Both the position numbers and the translations under genes were made by a program. The notes beneath the pieces are model-generated. The model ran no database searches. It saw only the letters and a list, made by a program, of their open reading frames with translations, and was not told the origin of the DNA. A DNA stretch of 64,000 nucleotides from the IMG/VR virus record IMGVR_UViG_3300044859_001080, positions 21,298 through 85,297 of that record; one strand, 5' to 3'. This document shows positions 34,512 through 42,809 of this stretch, one piece after another; the stretch's first letter is position 1, and the number at the start of each line of letters is the position of its first letter. Source of the DNA: a virus.

Positions 34512-36833
34512 ATGGAAGAAAACAAAACATGGGTTAACCCCAATATTAGGGTTATCTGGGAGGATCATCCAGAGAATATTACCCAAGATAAGATTAAAGA
34601 TGTTAGGCAATATTTTGCAAGAAAATATGGGACAACAAATGTTAATGTTATTACCAAAGTAAAATATGAAGATAAGGTGTTGCAATCAATTGATGTATCA
34701 TCAAATATCTTGGATATTAATTATCAAAATAATTTGATTAGGAATTTGCTTGAAACAAATAGCAATTTGGATTATTATGATAAAATTATGGAAATCAATA
34801 ATATTGTTGAAAACAAATTGGTGCTGGAAAATCAAGAGCCAACACAATTCAATAAATGGTATATTAAGAGAATTAGATTTAGCAATTTCTTATCTTTTGG
34901 TGAAAACCAAGAACTTGATTTTGATAAATTAAATGGGATAACCATTGTTGAATCAACCCCCCAGAACACAGGTGGTAAAACCACTTTGACCATTGACTTA
35001 TTATTATTTTTATTTTTTAATACCACAACAAAGAGCAGCAAGGCAGAAGATATTTTTAATAAATTCACAAACAAAGATACAGTTCAGGTTGTTGGGGATA
35101 TTGTTATTGATGGTGAGGAATATATGATATCCAGAAGAATGGATAGGAAAAAGAATAAGACAGAAGAATGGAAAGTAAAAAGTGAATTATCATTTGATAA
35201 GAAATTAAAAAATGGTGAAATTCAGAATTTGAAGGGGGAGCAAAGAAGGGAAACCGAATTATTTATTAAGAACACAATTGGCAATATGGATGATTTCTTG
35301 GCCACCATATTAACAACTGGGAACAATCTTGAAGATTTATTGGAATCAAAACCCACAGCCAGGGGTCAATTGTTGGGGAGATTTTTGGGGTTGGAACATT
35401 TAAAGAAAAAGGAGGATTTTGGCAAAGAAGTTTATCAAGAATTTTCAAAACGAATGTTCTCAAACGTTTACAATGTGGAGAAATTAAAGACAGAGAATCT
35501 GGATTTGGTTGAAGAAGTTAAGGAGTTGGAAATAAATTTGGAAAAATTAAGTAAAGATTTAAAAGATTATGAAGAAAGACTGGAAAAAGGTAATCAGTAT
35601 AAAAATGAATTATATACTTCAAAGTATTCTGATATTGATAAGGAATTATTAATTGTAAATGTGCAATCATTGGAAACTGAAATAGCAACAATCAATGCAA
35701 ATAATTTCAGAATAAATGATATGATTAAAGCAATTAATTCTGATAAGCCAGAAAATTTCTATGATGAAGATGAACATGATATCTTGAAGGAAAATATTAT
35801 GGACACCAAATTGAATAAACAATTATTGAAAGCAAAGATTGATGAAATAACAAAATTAATTAAAACTTATGGTAATGGTATTCAATGTGAACATTGCGGA
35901 TTAAATCTTATTGATGCAGAATTTACAAAGGCAAAAGTGGATTCCTTGGATATTCACAAGAATGAATATGAAGTTATTTCAAATTTGGTTATTGAATTGG
36001 AAGCAAAACATGAACAACTCAATAAATTAAAAAAAGATTTTGATGCTTATGAAAAAAATAAGTTAATAATTAAAAAACATAACTTATCTTTGGAGGCAAA
36101 TGTTATCAAAATAGAAAATTTAGAGAGAACCATTAAAAGATATTTGGAAGTTCAAGAGAAGATTAAAAAGAATAATCAAATAGATACATTAATAATTAAA
36201 GCAAATAGTAAGATAGATGAATTAACTTTTGAAAAAAATAAAATAACAAAAGATATTAGTGGTATTGAGATAAAAATATCAAATTATAAAGAAAAGACTG
36301 AAAAGAATTTAACAATTATTGAAAAAATATACAAAGAACAAGAAGAGGAAAAACAATATAAGATTTATTTGGATTTGTTTGGCAAGAATGGAATTTCTAA
36401 AATGATAATGAAAACTATGTTGCCAGTTATTAATTCAGAATTGCAAAGATTATTATTAGATGTTTGTTATTTCACATTAGATGTCAAAGTTAATGACAAG
36501 AATGAGGTTGAATTTGTTATGATTGATAATAACACTGGTGTTGAGAAATTAATGACAACAGGATCTGGATATGAGAAAACAATAGCATCATTGGCATTAA
36601 GAGCAGTATTAAGCAAAGTTTGTTCATTACCAAAACCAAATATCTGGGTTGCAGATGAAGTATTTGGTAAGGTGTCAAATGAAAATTTAGATATGATGGG
36701 TGAATTTTTTATTCGATTAAAGAGTTATTTTGAAAAAATATTGTTAATTTCGCATAACCCTTTAATCAGCAACTGGGGGGAATCAAAAATAGTTGTTGAA
36801 AAGAAAAATAATGTTTCAAAAGTTTTGATTTAG
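34512..36833 (+). CDS. Recombination ATPase subunit, gp46/SbcC-like
   Basis: 773 residues from ATG 34512. Rad50/SbcC layout: Walker A 'NTGGKTTL' (about 150), coiled coil, a zinc hook 'CEHCG' near 458, second coiled coil, ABC signature 'TTGSGYEKTIASLALR' (about 680) and Walker B 'PNIWVADEVFGKV' (about 710). It pairs with the gp47-like nuclease to resect DNA ends. Unusually, about 125 residues precede the usual start ('WYIKRIRFSNFLSFGENQEL'). This extension begins 'WVNPNIRVIWEDHPENIT' and looks like a separate small domain. Confidence 0.85.
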   Translation: MEENKTWVNPNIRVIWEDHPENITQDKIKDVRQYFARKYGTTNVNVITKVKYEDKVLQSIDVSSNILDINYQNNLIRNLLETNSNLDYYDKIMEINNIVENKLVLENQEPTQFNKWYIKRIRFSNFLSFGENQELDFDKLNGITIVESTPQNTGGKTTLTIDLLLFLFFNTTTKSSKAEDIFNKFTNKDTVQVVGDIVIDGEEYMISRRMDRKKNKTEEWKVKSELSFDKKLKNGEIQNLKGEQRRETELFIKNTIGNMDDFLATILTTGNNLEDLLESKPTARGQLLGRFLGLEHLKKKEDFGKEVYQEFSKRMFSNVYNVEKLKTENLDLVEEVKELEINLEKLSKDLKDYEERLEKGNQYKNELYTSKYSDIDKELLIVNVQSLETEIATINANNFRINDMIKAINSDKPENFYDEDEHDILKENIMDTKLNKQLLKAKIDEITKLIKTYGNGIQCEHCGLNLIDAEFTKAKVDSLDIHKNEYEVISNLVIELEAKHEQLNKLKKDFDAYEKNKLIIKKHNLSLEANVIKIENLERTIKRYLEVQEKIKKNNQIDTLIIKANSKIDELTFEKNKITKDISGIEIKISNYKEKTEKNLTIIEKIYKEQEEEKQYKIYLDLFGKNGISKMIMKTMLPVINSELQRLLLDVCYFTLDVKVNDKNEVEFVMIDNNTGVEKLMTTGSGYEKTIASLALRAVLSKVCSLPKPNIWVADEVFGKVSNENLDMMGEFFIRLKSYFEKILLISHNPLISNWGESKIVVEKKNNVSKVLI

Positions 36834-36853
36834 AAAAATAATTGTTAACTTTG
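36824..36853 (+). promoter_or_regulatory. Bacteroidota-type promoter TTTG-N18-TAACTTTG
   Basis: TTTG at 36824-36827 and TAACTTTG at 36846-36853, 13 bases before the ATG at 36866. Spacing of 18 is slightly short. The -33 box lies within the end of the gp46-like gene. Confidence 0.5.
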
Positions 36854-36865
36854 CAAAAAAATAAA

Positions 36866-37351
36866 ATGAAGAATTACAACTTGACAATTTACAAACCAAA
36901 GAAAAATTTTGTATTAGATTCTTTTATTGATGAGTTTTCTAATATATCTGACACAGAACCATTAATGACAGAGGTTGGTGATTCTATCATTATGATTTTT
37001 GGTTCAGATGTTGACTTGGTTGATTTAGCCACAGTACTATCAAGTATTTTATTTGATACTTGTTATGGTTATACATTAGTTGAGATAGTGAATGATTATG
37101 CTGCATTCTTTCCAATGGAAAACTTTGTAAGTCTGGGACTAAATGATGCACCAAATGAATTTAGCAAAGGGAATAAACCATTCCTTGGTATTTTAAAAAG
37201 TGATAATTTAACCAAAGTCTACTCAGTTATTAATGAAGGTGAATCAGAAACAGATTTGGATTTAATCCTTGAAAAGATTTCCAGCAAGGGTATTAGTTCA
37301 TTGACATCAATTGAAAAAGAATTATTACAGAATTTCTCTAAACAAAATTAA
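36866..37351 (+). CDS. Unknown protein with C-terminal helical SLT-type motif
   Basis: 161 residues from ATG 36866; the in-frame TTG at 36842 lies within the promoter. The N-terminal 125 residues are alpha/beta and acidic. The C-terminus 'LDLILEKISSKGISSLTSIE' followed by 'KELLQNFSK' is the short helical motif found at the ends of many Bacteroidota proteins (for example after rhomboid domains, DUF6576-like). It sits three bases before the sigma factor and shares its promoter, so it could modulate transcription; inference only. Confidence 0.5.
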   Translation: MKNYNLTIYKPKKNFVLDSFIDEFSNISDTEPLMTEVGDSIIMIFGSDVDLVDLATVLSSILFDTCYGYTLVEIVNDYAAFFPMENFVSLGLNDAPNEFSKGNKPFLGILKSDNLTKVYSVINEGESETDLDLILEKISSKGISSLTSIEKELLQNFSKQN

Positions 37352-37354
37352 AAA

Positions 37355-38152
37355 ATGAAAGAAAAAAAGTTTCTAATGATTAACCAGTCTGAAATATCAT
37401 CTTACTTAAAAGATGTTAGAAAACACAAAGTTATGAACGCTGAAAGAGAGCGTGAATTGGCTAAAATTATGTTAAATCCCAACACAACTGATGCACAGAA
37501 GTCATTAGTTAAGAAGGAATTAGTTGAAGGCAATTTAAGGTTTGTTATTAGTGTGTGTAAGCAGTATCAAAACCAGGGGTTGGATTTGTCTGATTTGATT
37601 GCAGAAGGTAATTATGGGTTATTGAAAGCAATTGATAAGTTTGATTGGACCAAGAATTTAAGATTTATTTCTTATGGTGTGTGGTGGATTAAGCAAGCTA
37701 TTATTGAATCCTTAAATGATAATGCTAGAACAATAAGACTGCCTGTTAATATTGTTCAAGAATATCATAAGATTAAAAAGTTCTTAAATGAATTTGATAA
37801 TAGTACACCAAGTAAATTGACAAATCTGGCACACACAATTGACTTAGATTCAACTTTAAATGAAGATGGGGATACATTACTTAATGTGATTAAGAATGAG
37901 AATGCTGACAACCCAGAGGATGTATTTAGCACCAAGCAAATTTTAAGGGAAAAACTTTTGAATATTTTATGCTTGCTCGATTGTAGAGAAAAGGTTATCA
38001 TTGAGGATTACTTTGGATTAAATGGCTCAGTTAGGACATTAGAAGAAATTGGTGGCGAGTTTAACCTAACAAAAGAAAGAGTTCGCCAAATAAAAGAAAA
38101 AGCACTAAAAAAACTCAGAAATGAGTCAAAAGTGTTATTTGAATATATTTAA
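37355..38152 (+). CDS. Sigma-70 family RNA polymerase sigma factor
   Basis: 265 residues. Region 1.2-like 'SSYLKDVRKHKVMNAERERE', region 2 'LVEGNLRFVISVCKQYQNQG' with 'GNYGLLKAIDKFDW' and 'RFISYGVWWIKQAI', a short region 3, and region 4 'REKVIIEDYFGLNG...RTLEEIGGEFNLTKERVRQIK'. It is a primary-type sigma lacking the long region 1.1 and non-conserved insert. It probably redirects host RNA polymerase to phage promoters, the role played by gp55 in T4, perhaps to the TATTTATA boxes seen before virion genes. The promoter specificity is inference. Confidence 0.85.
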   Translation: MKEKKFLMINQSEISSYLKDVRKHKVMNAERERELAKIMLNPNTTDAQKSLVKKELVEGNLRFVISVCKQYQNQGLDLSDLIAEGNYGLLKAIDKFDWTKNLRFISYGVWWIKQAIIESLNDNARTIRLPVNIVQEYHKIKKFLNEFDNSTPSKLTNLAHTIDLDSTLNEDGDTLLNVIKNENADNPEDVFSTKQILREKLLNILCLLDCREKVIIEDYFGLNGSVRTLEEIGGEFNLTKERVRQIKEKALKKLRNESKVLFEYI

Positions 38153-38172
38153 TAATAATAAAAAACAACAAC

Positions 38173-38457
38173 ATGGAAAATTTTAGAAAATTTTTAGCAA
38201 AGAATTTTACATTAATTGTATTTATTTTTTTGGTTATTGGCTGGTTTAAAGGATGTGGTGACACAAAAGAAATTGGTAAAATTAACGATGAAATTAAAGC
38301 AATTAAAGATTCAACTTACACCAAAATGGAATTGGATAAACAATTAAAAATCATGAGTCTTGAAACTGAAAAAAGGTTTATTCAATCTACTGATAGAAAA
38401 ATACTTGATGTAAACAGGCAAGCACAAATAGATTTAGAATTAGAAAAACTTAAATAA
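38173..38457 (+). CDS. Membrane-anchored small helical protein
   Basis: 94 residues: a transmembrane segment at about 12-28 (FTLIVFIFLVIGWFKGCG) followed by a charged helical domain (30-94). Topology suggests an N-in anchor with an external or periplasmic coiled coil. It opens a group of membrane and lysis-type genes. A holin accessory or spanin-like function is possible but nothing specific supports it. Confidence 0.5.
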   Translation: MENFRKFLAKNFTLIVFIFLVIGWFKGCGDTKEIGKINDEIKAIKDSTYTKMELDKQLKIMSLETEKRFIQSTDRKILDVNRQAQIDLELEKLK

Positions 38458-39291
38458 ATGAATATTGTTAGTAAGAATTTAGAAAAAATAGTATATTTTG
38501 CATTTCTAGTGCCGATTATAACTGTAGCGGTTGTTTCAATATCACACGTTACTAGTTGGTATGGTTTAACTAATAATTCTACTTGGGCAATTTATTTATC
38601 TGTTGGTGTGGAGATTGCTGCTTTGTCAGCCTTGGCAGCAATCTCTGTTCATATGGGAAAGACTGTATATATACCTTTTGGTATAGTTACATTAATTCAA
38701 TTGGTTGGAAACGTATTTTATTCCTACCAATACATTGATGAGTCATCAGAAGAATTTAAAGATTGGGTTGAGTTGTCAACTGTTTTCTTTCAATATATTA
38801 TTGATGAAAATGATATTGTTGGGCATAAAAGACTTCTTGCTATTTTCTCTGGTGGACTATTACCAGTTATATCCCTTTCTTTCTTACATATGTTGGTTAA
38901 GTTAAGAGATAAGGAAAAACTTCAAGATGAAGCTACTACACCAATATTAAATGATATTGAGTTAGAAGCGTTAAGTAGAGAGGCAGGTAAAATAGAGGCA
39001 AAAGAGGTTGAAGAAAAATATACCCCAACCAAGGAAGAATTAGGTTTGCTAGAAGTATATCTGGATAATCTAACAAAGGATAAGTCAGACCCAATACAAC
39101 CCAAACCAAGAAAGAAAGGCAATAAGCCGGGGGTCACCCCAACTTTATTGGAAGATACATTATTGAGTGATGATTCTGAAATAGAAGTGCCTAAACCTGA
39201 TACAAGTAGAAAGAAGAAATTAGAATTAAATAATAATTCTGAAGATATAAGTAGATTAACATATAGAAAAAGAAATGCTGGAGATAATTAA
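38458..39291 (+). CDS. Multi-pass membrane protein with charged tail
   Basis: 277 residues. Four hydrophobic segments (about 10-30, 40-60, 68-85, 125-150) form an N-terminal membrane domain. The last 125 residues are charged and probably cytoplasmic (KEKLQDEATT...KPRKKGNKPG). It overlaps the amidase gene by 17 bases. Position before an amidase fits a holin-like role, but holins are usually smaller, so this is uncertain. Confidence 0.5.
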   Translation: MNIVSKNLEKIVYFAFLVPIITVAVVSISHVTSWYGLTNNSTWAIYLSVGVEIAALSALAAISVHMGKTVYIPFGIVTLIQLVGNVFYSYQYIDESSEEFKDWVELSTVFFQYIIDENDIVGHKRLLAIFSGGLLPVISLSFLHMLVKLRDKEKLQDEATTPILNDIELEALSREAGKIEAKEVEEKYTPTKEELGLLEVYLDNLTKDKSDPIQPKPRKKGNKPGVTPTLLEDTLLSDDSEIEVPKPDTSRKKKLELNNNSEDISRLTYRKRNAGDN

Positions 39292-39877
39292 ATATGGTGA
39301 ATTTAAACCAATAGGTAAGCAAAAGAATAAAAATAAGATAATATTAATTAATACATTTAGGGATGCCAAGAACTACTTGGTGTCCCTAAAATATAGGCAT
39401 AATGGTGAGTATGATAAAATTCCTAATTATATTATATCTAAAAAAGGTGAGGTTATTAAATTAATGGATGATGGGGGGTATTCTAATTTATTTGATGATA
39501 AGTTAATTAATTTTAATTCAGTTGTTATTGCTATTGAGAATTTGGGTTGGTTGGAAAAAAATCAAACCACAGGATTAAATAATAATTGGATTGGTGATAT
39601 TTATAATGGTCAACCCTATTATAAAAAGTGGAGGGATTATGATTTTTGGGATAATTATACAAATGCTCAAATTAATAGTTTGGCTATGTTGTGTTCTGAA
39701 CTTTGTGATAAAATGGGGATTAATAAAAAATTTATAGGTCACAACACTAAAACTGAAATTGGGGTAAAATTTAATGGAATATTGAGTAGGAGTAATATAT
39801 ATAAAACTTATACAGATATATCACCATCTTTTGATATAAAACTTTTTGAAAAAATTTTAGAAAATGGTAGAAAATAG
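39275..39877 (+). CDS. N-acetylmuramoyl-L-alanine amidase-like protein, first His ligand apparently replaced
   Basis: 200 residues with the layout of phage Amidase_2 proteins: 'NYLVSLKYRHNGEYDKIPNY', 'VVIAIENLGWLEKN', 'WRDYDFWDNYTNAQINSLA', 'FIGHNTK' and 'YTDISPSFDIKLF'. The enzyme cleaves the amide bond between muramic acid and peptide using zinc. In relatives I know, the early strand carries a His before N-T (LHNT). Here it reads 'IILINTFRD' with Ile25 in that place. The later His (GHN) and Asp (TDISP) are kept. It may be inactive, cell-wall-binding only, or use another ligand. It overlaps both neighbours. Confidence 0.65.
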   Translation: MLEIIKYGEFKPIGKQKNKNKIILINTFRDAKNYLVSLKYRHNGEYDKIPNYIISKKGEVIKLMDDGGYSNLFDDKLINFNSVVIAIENLGWLEKNQTTGLNNNWIGDIYNGQPYYKKWRDYDFWDNYTNAQINSLAMLCSELCDKMGINKKFIGHNTKTEIGVKFNGILSRSNIYKTYTDISPSFDIKLFEKILENGRK

Positions 39878-40460
39878 TTATGATGAGATGAAATCTCTTT
39901 TAAAGAAATCTAAAATGTTGTTTGAGCAATTCTCAGATTCCGGAAGACTTAATACAGCAGATAGTATATCAAATAAAATACGTAGTAGTGTGGCTATGAG
40001 TTCTGATGATGGGAATCAAGATAATAGAACTATGGGGGGTATGAATAATGGTGAAGAAGAAACTCAAAAGAGTTCAGATCGTCAACAAAAATATAAAATA
40101 TCTGGGGGTATATTTGTTTTACATGGAGATTCAAAAGCAGAGGTTGATAATATAACAACTGATGACAAATCATCATTCCAAGAAACAATGGATGAGTTTG
40201 TTGAAGAGGTTTCTGATTTGGTTGATTTTGATGAATTGCATTTGTATAAAAATAGTGTAGAGTGGGGTGGTAAATTGATAGATGATAATATTACTTTCCT
40301 ATATACAATTGGTGAGAATGGTGGTGTTTATATAAGCGCAGATATTGTAAAAATAGATGAGGATTTTTTAAGTATCATAACAAAATTAGAGCAGTATTAT
40401 CAAAAATTTAAATCAAAATGGTCAAAAATGTTAGCAATAAGGAAGAAAACACCCAATTAA
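39864..40460 (+). CDS. Protein of unknown function, possibly virion-associated
   Basis: 198 residues. The N-terminal 75 residues are low-complexity and Ser/Gly/Asn/Asp-rich. The C-terminal 110 residues form an alpha/beta domain (GGIFVLHGDSKAEVDN...TFLYTIGENGGVYISADIVK). It overlaps the amidase start-to-stop by 14 bases and the next gene by 43 bases, so it is tightly embedded in this operon. No family recognised. Confidence 0.45.
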   Translation: MVENSYDEMKSLLKKSKMLFEQFSDSGRLNTADSISNKIRSSVAMSSDDGNQDNRTMGGMNNGEEETQKSSDRQQKYKISGGIFVLHGDSKAEVDNITTDDKSSFQETMDEFVEEVSDLVDFDELHLYKNSVEWGGKLIDDNITFLYTIGENGGVYISADIVKIDEDFLSIITKLEQYYQKFKSKWSKMLAIRKKTPN

Positions 40461-40828
40461 CAGGTAATTTCAATAGTATTCTGGATGGGGTATTGAAATT
40501 AATTTTAATATTAGGTTTGATATTTTTTGGTATTTGGATGTATAGGAAGACAGAACCCAAAGTTAAGTTAGACGATAAAACAAATCAAAAAATTGTTGAA
40601 TTGGATCAATCAAATAAAAGAATTGAGAATAATCAAAAAATTCTGGAAGAAAAGATTGACAAGTACATTTTAGAGATAAATGAAATTGATAGAAATATCA
40701 AAGACATAAACAATAAAAAAGAAATAGTTAGAAGATTTTATTATGAGAAAGTTATATCTATTGACACTTTCAATATGGTTGCCTTGGATAGTTTTTTCAC
40801 AAACAGATACAGTTTCTATTCAAACTAA
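40418..40828 (+). CDS. Inner-membrane coiled-coil protein, i-spanin-like
   Basis: 136 residues: one transmembrane segment at about 24-43 (VLKLILILGLIFFGIWMYRK) and then a long coiled coil (55-105). This is the N-in/C-out topology of Rz-type i-spanins. The last 86 bases overlap the next gene in another frame, as in many Rz/Rz1 pairs. It starts within the previous gene. Assignment rests on topology and on the amidase two genes upstream, so it is tentative. Confidence 0.5.
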   Translation: MVKNVSNKEENTQLTGNFNSILDGVLKLILILGLIFFGIWMYRKTEPKVKLDDKTNQKIVELDQSNKRIENNQKILEEKIDKYILEINEIDRNIKDINNKKEIVRRFYYEKVISIDTFNMVALDSFFTNRYSFYSN

Positions 40829-41156
40829 ATCATTCCCAATAACAATTGTTAAGGAAATAGCAAAAGATTTGATTAGATATGATTCAGTTAAGAATGAATT
40901 ATTACATGTTAACAACCTAATTCTGGAAACAGAAAAGAAAATATATTTAAAAGATTCTTTATTATTCTCATATATTGAAAAAGAACAAAAGTATAAAGAT
41001 ATTATAAAAATAAATAATGAAAAGTATCAAGTACTTGAAAGTAATTTTGTGAGTAATCAAAATTTATTAAAGAAAGAAAAAATGAAAAACACAATAAATC
41101 AAATCCTAATAGGTTTATCCATATTTGGATTCACATATTCTATAATTTTTAAATAA
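40743..41156 (+). CDS. Exported coiled-coil protein with C-terminal membrane segment
   Basis: 137 residues. A signal peptide (1-19; MRKLYLLTLSIWLPWIVFSQ) is followed by a coiled coil (35-110) and a hydrophobic C-terminus (116-135; QILIGLSIFGFTYSIIF). It begins inside the i-spanin-like gene. Outer spanins are normally lipoproteins, but no lipobox Cys is present, so if it is a spanin partner it is of unusual type. It ends in a TAATG overlap with the next gene. Confidence 0.5.
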   Translation: MRKLYLLTLSIWLPWIVFSQTDTVSIQTKSFPITIVKEIAKDLIRYDSVKNELLHVNNLILETEKKIYLKDSLLFSYIEKEQKYKDIIKINNEKYQVLESNFVSNQNLLKKEKMKNTINQILIGLSIFGFTYSIIFK

Positions 41157-41401
41157 TGGCATTAACACAATCTGAAAAAAAAGAAATTGAAGTTGTTGTT
41201 AGAAAAGAGATTAAAGATTTCTTTGAAAGTAGCACTTTATCCCAATATGAAAATAAGTTAATTGATAAATTACAAAAAGAATTCAGAAGGGGCAAATTTG
41301 AAGGTGAAGTTAAAGACATTACTGTAAAAATGTTTAGAGAGTTTTACCAATTTATGTGGATGAACAGAAGTTATTGGGAGCCTAAATTAAAAAATGCATA
41401 A
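41156..41401 (+). CDS. Small conserved-type phage protein
   Basis: 81 residues, helical and charged, beginning MALTQSEKKEIEVVVRKEIK and ending with an aromatic patch 'FYQFMWMNRSYWEP'. The last third looks like a protein-binding helix. It is translationally coupled to the preceding gene by TAATG. Its placement before the HD-domain gene suggests a virion or assembly function; not recognised. Confidence 0.45.
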   Translation: MALTQSEKKEIEVVVRKEIKDFFESSTLSQYENKLIDKLQKEFRRGKFEGEVKDITVKMFREFYQFMWMNRSYWEPKLKNA

Positions 41402-41402
41402 T

Positions 41403-42755
41403 ATGGAAGAACCAAATAAAGTATTTTCAAGTGCAATTGCTAGTGAGTTTGCAAAGAATCCTAGCGCTTATTCATCACAATATGATTATATTAGGATGGT
41501 AAATAATGAGAATAGTTCAAAGGATAGAACAATTATAAACTTAGTAGATATTGAACGTAAACACAATAAAACAAAAGACTCTACAGAATATATTAATTTC
41601 TTGAAAAAAGAATTGCGTAAAGGCGCTGCTGTTGAGAAAGAACATACAGATAGTGTCAAAATGGCAAGAAAAATAGCCAAAGACCACCTATGGGAAGATC
41701 CCCACTATTACAATAAATTAAAAAAGATGGAAACAAAAGAGGCCACTGGTTCAGGATCTGCTGGTGGGTATGTTGAGCCATTGTTTCCCAATCTTGAGAG
41801 TATGAGTGAGGCTTGCTGGAAAGGATATAGGAGAGTAGGGGGTAAAATGAAAAATGGAAAGATGGTTCCAAATTGCGTTCCAATAAAGGAGAGTATATGG
41901 ACAGAAGTTAATTTTAAGCCTATATTTAATGAAAGCAAGGTGGAAGCCAAGGAAGCAACATCAACTGCATCTACAGGGTCATATGAGGTTCCTGGAGCAT
42001 GGGCTAAATCTACAAAAAAGAAAGATTGGAGAGGTAAATCAAAAACGCAAATACCTGGGGGTAAATTTGTGCAAGTAAGAAAGAAATGTTTAAAATTCCC
42101 TTACTGTAACCAAGGCGATATAAAGGCATTAAAATTAACAGAACAAAATATGAACAAGAGAGAAATTCCAAACACAGCCCAAGAATTAATTAGGTTGATG
42201 CCTACTGATTTAAAGAAATTATTTTTTGACCAATGGGGTGCAAAACAATCAACCAAATGGCATCCAGAGGGTAATTCATTAAAGCATATCATTTTGGTAT
42301 TAAGGAGGGCATATAACAAATATGGGGATGATCCTAATATGATTATGGCAGCATTATTCCACGATTTAGGTAAAATGGATACTTATGCTATTAACCCAAA
42401 AACAGGTGAACCAACTGCATATGGACATGATGCAAAATCTGGTGATTATGTAAAGCAATATGCTGATTGGATTTTATCATTTGAGGGAACAAATATTGAT
42501 GTTATTGAATATTTGGTTGTCAATCATATGAAGATGAAGCCATCAACTTGGAGTGTGATGAAACAAGCCAAGAAAGACCCCATAGAGCAGAATCCAGCAT
42601 TTAAAAGTTTGCAAGATTTTGAAACAATTGATATTGGGGGGATTAGTGAGGCTTTAATAAACACTCCAAGATATCATATGATTATTAAAAAAGTTGCTAA
42701 CAAGTGGAATATCAGCGAAAATAAAGTTAGGGAAATAATATCAAATAAAAAATAA
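41403..42755 (+). CDS. HD-domain phosphohydrolase with N-terminal phage-head-type motifs
   Basis: 450 residues from the ATG in the TAATATGG junction; an ATG nine bases upstream overlaps the preceding gene. Residues 125-165 contain 'EACWKGYRRVGGKMKNGK...PNCVP', a motif I associate with marine-phage head and core proteins, and residues 195-235 contain 'RKKCLKFPYCNQGDI'. From about 270 the HD domain has 'LKHIILVLRRA', 'MAALFHDLGKMDTY' (His-Asp near 315), 'GHDAKSGDYVKQYADW' and a later 'VNHMKM'. HD enzymes hydrolyse phosphate esters, often nucleotides. The combination of head-type peptides and an HD enzyme is unusual. Confidence 0.65.
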   Translation: MEEPNKVFSSAIASEFAKNPSAYSSQYDYIRMVNNENSSKDRTIINLVDIERKHNKTKDSTEYINFLKKELRKGAAVEKEHTDSVKMARKIAKDHLWEDPHYYNKLKKMETKEATGSGSAGGYVEPLFPNLESMSEACWKGYRRVGGKMKNGKMVPNCVPIKESIWTEVNFKPIFNESKVEAKEATSTASTGSYEVPGAWAKSTKKKDWRGKSKTQIPGGKFVQVRKKCLKFPYCNQGDIKALKLTEQNMNKREIPNTAQELIRLMPTDLKKLFFDQWGAKQSTKWHPEGNSLKHIILVLRRAYNKYGDDPNMIMAALFHDLGKMDTYAINPKTGEPTAYGHDAKSGDYVKQYADWILSFEGTNIDVIEYLVVNHMKMKPSTWSVMKQAKKDPIEQNPAFKSLQDFETIDIGGISEALINTPRYHMIIKKVANKWNISENKVREIISNKK

Positions 42756-42784
42756 TTAACTTTGAATAAAGTAATAATTAAATA

Positions 42785-42792
42785 TATTTATA
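42785..42792 (+). promoter_or_regulatory. TATTTATA box
   Basis: Exact box 17 bases before ATG 42810. A TAACTTTG (42757-42764) lies just upstream but no TTTG at proper distance was seen, so the box may be the working element. Confidence 0.3.
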
Positions 42793-42809
42793 TATAAATA
42801 AAAAATGTT

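Noticed and set aside
42757-42764. TAACTTTG before the EF-hand gene as a host-type promoter.
   Set aside because: No TTTG at 18-21 bases upstream; the nearer TATTTATA box was listed instead.
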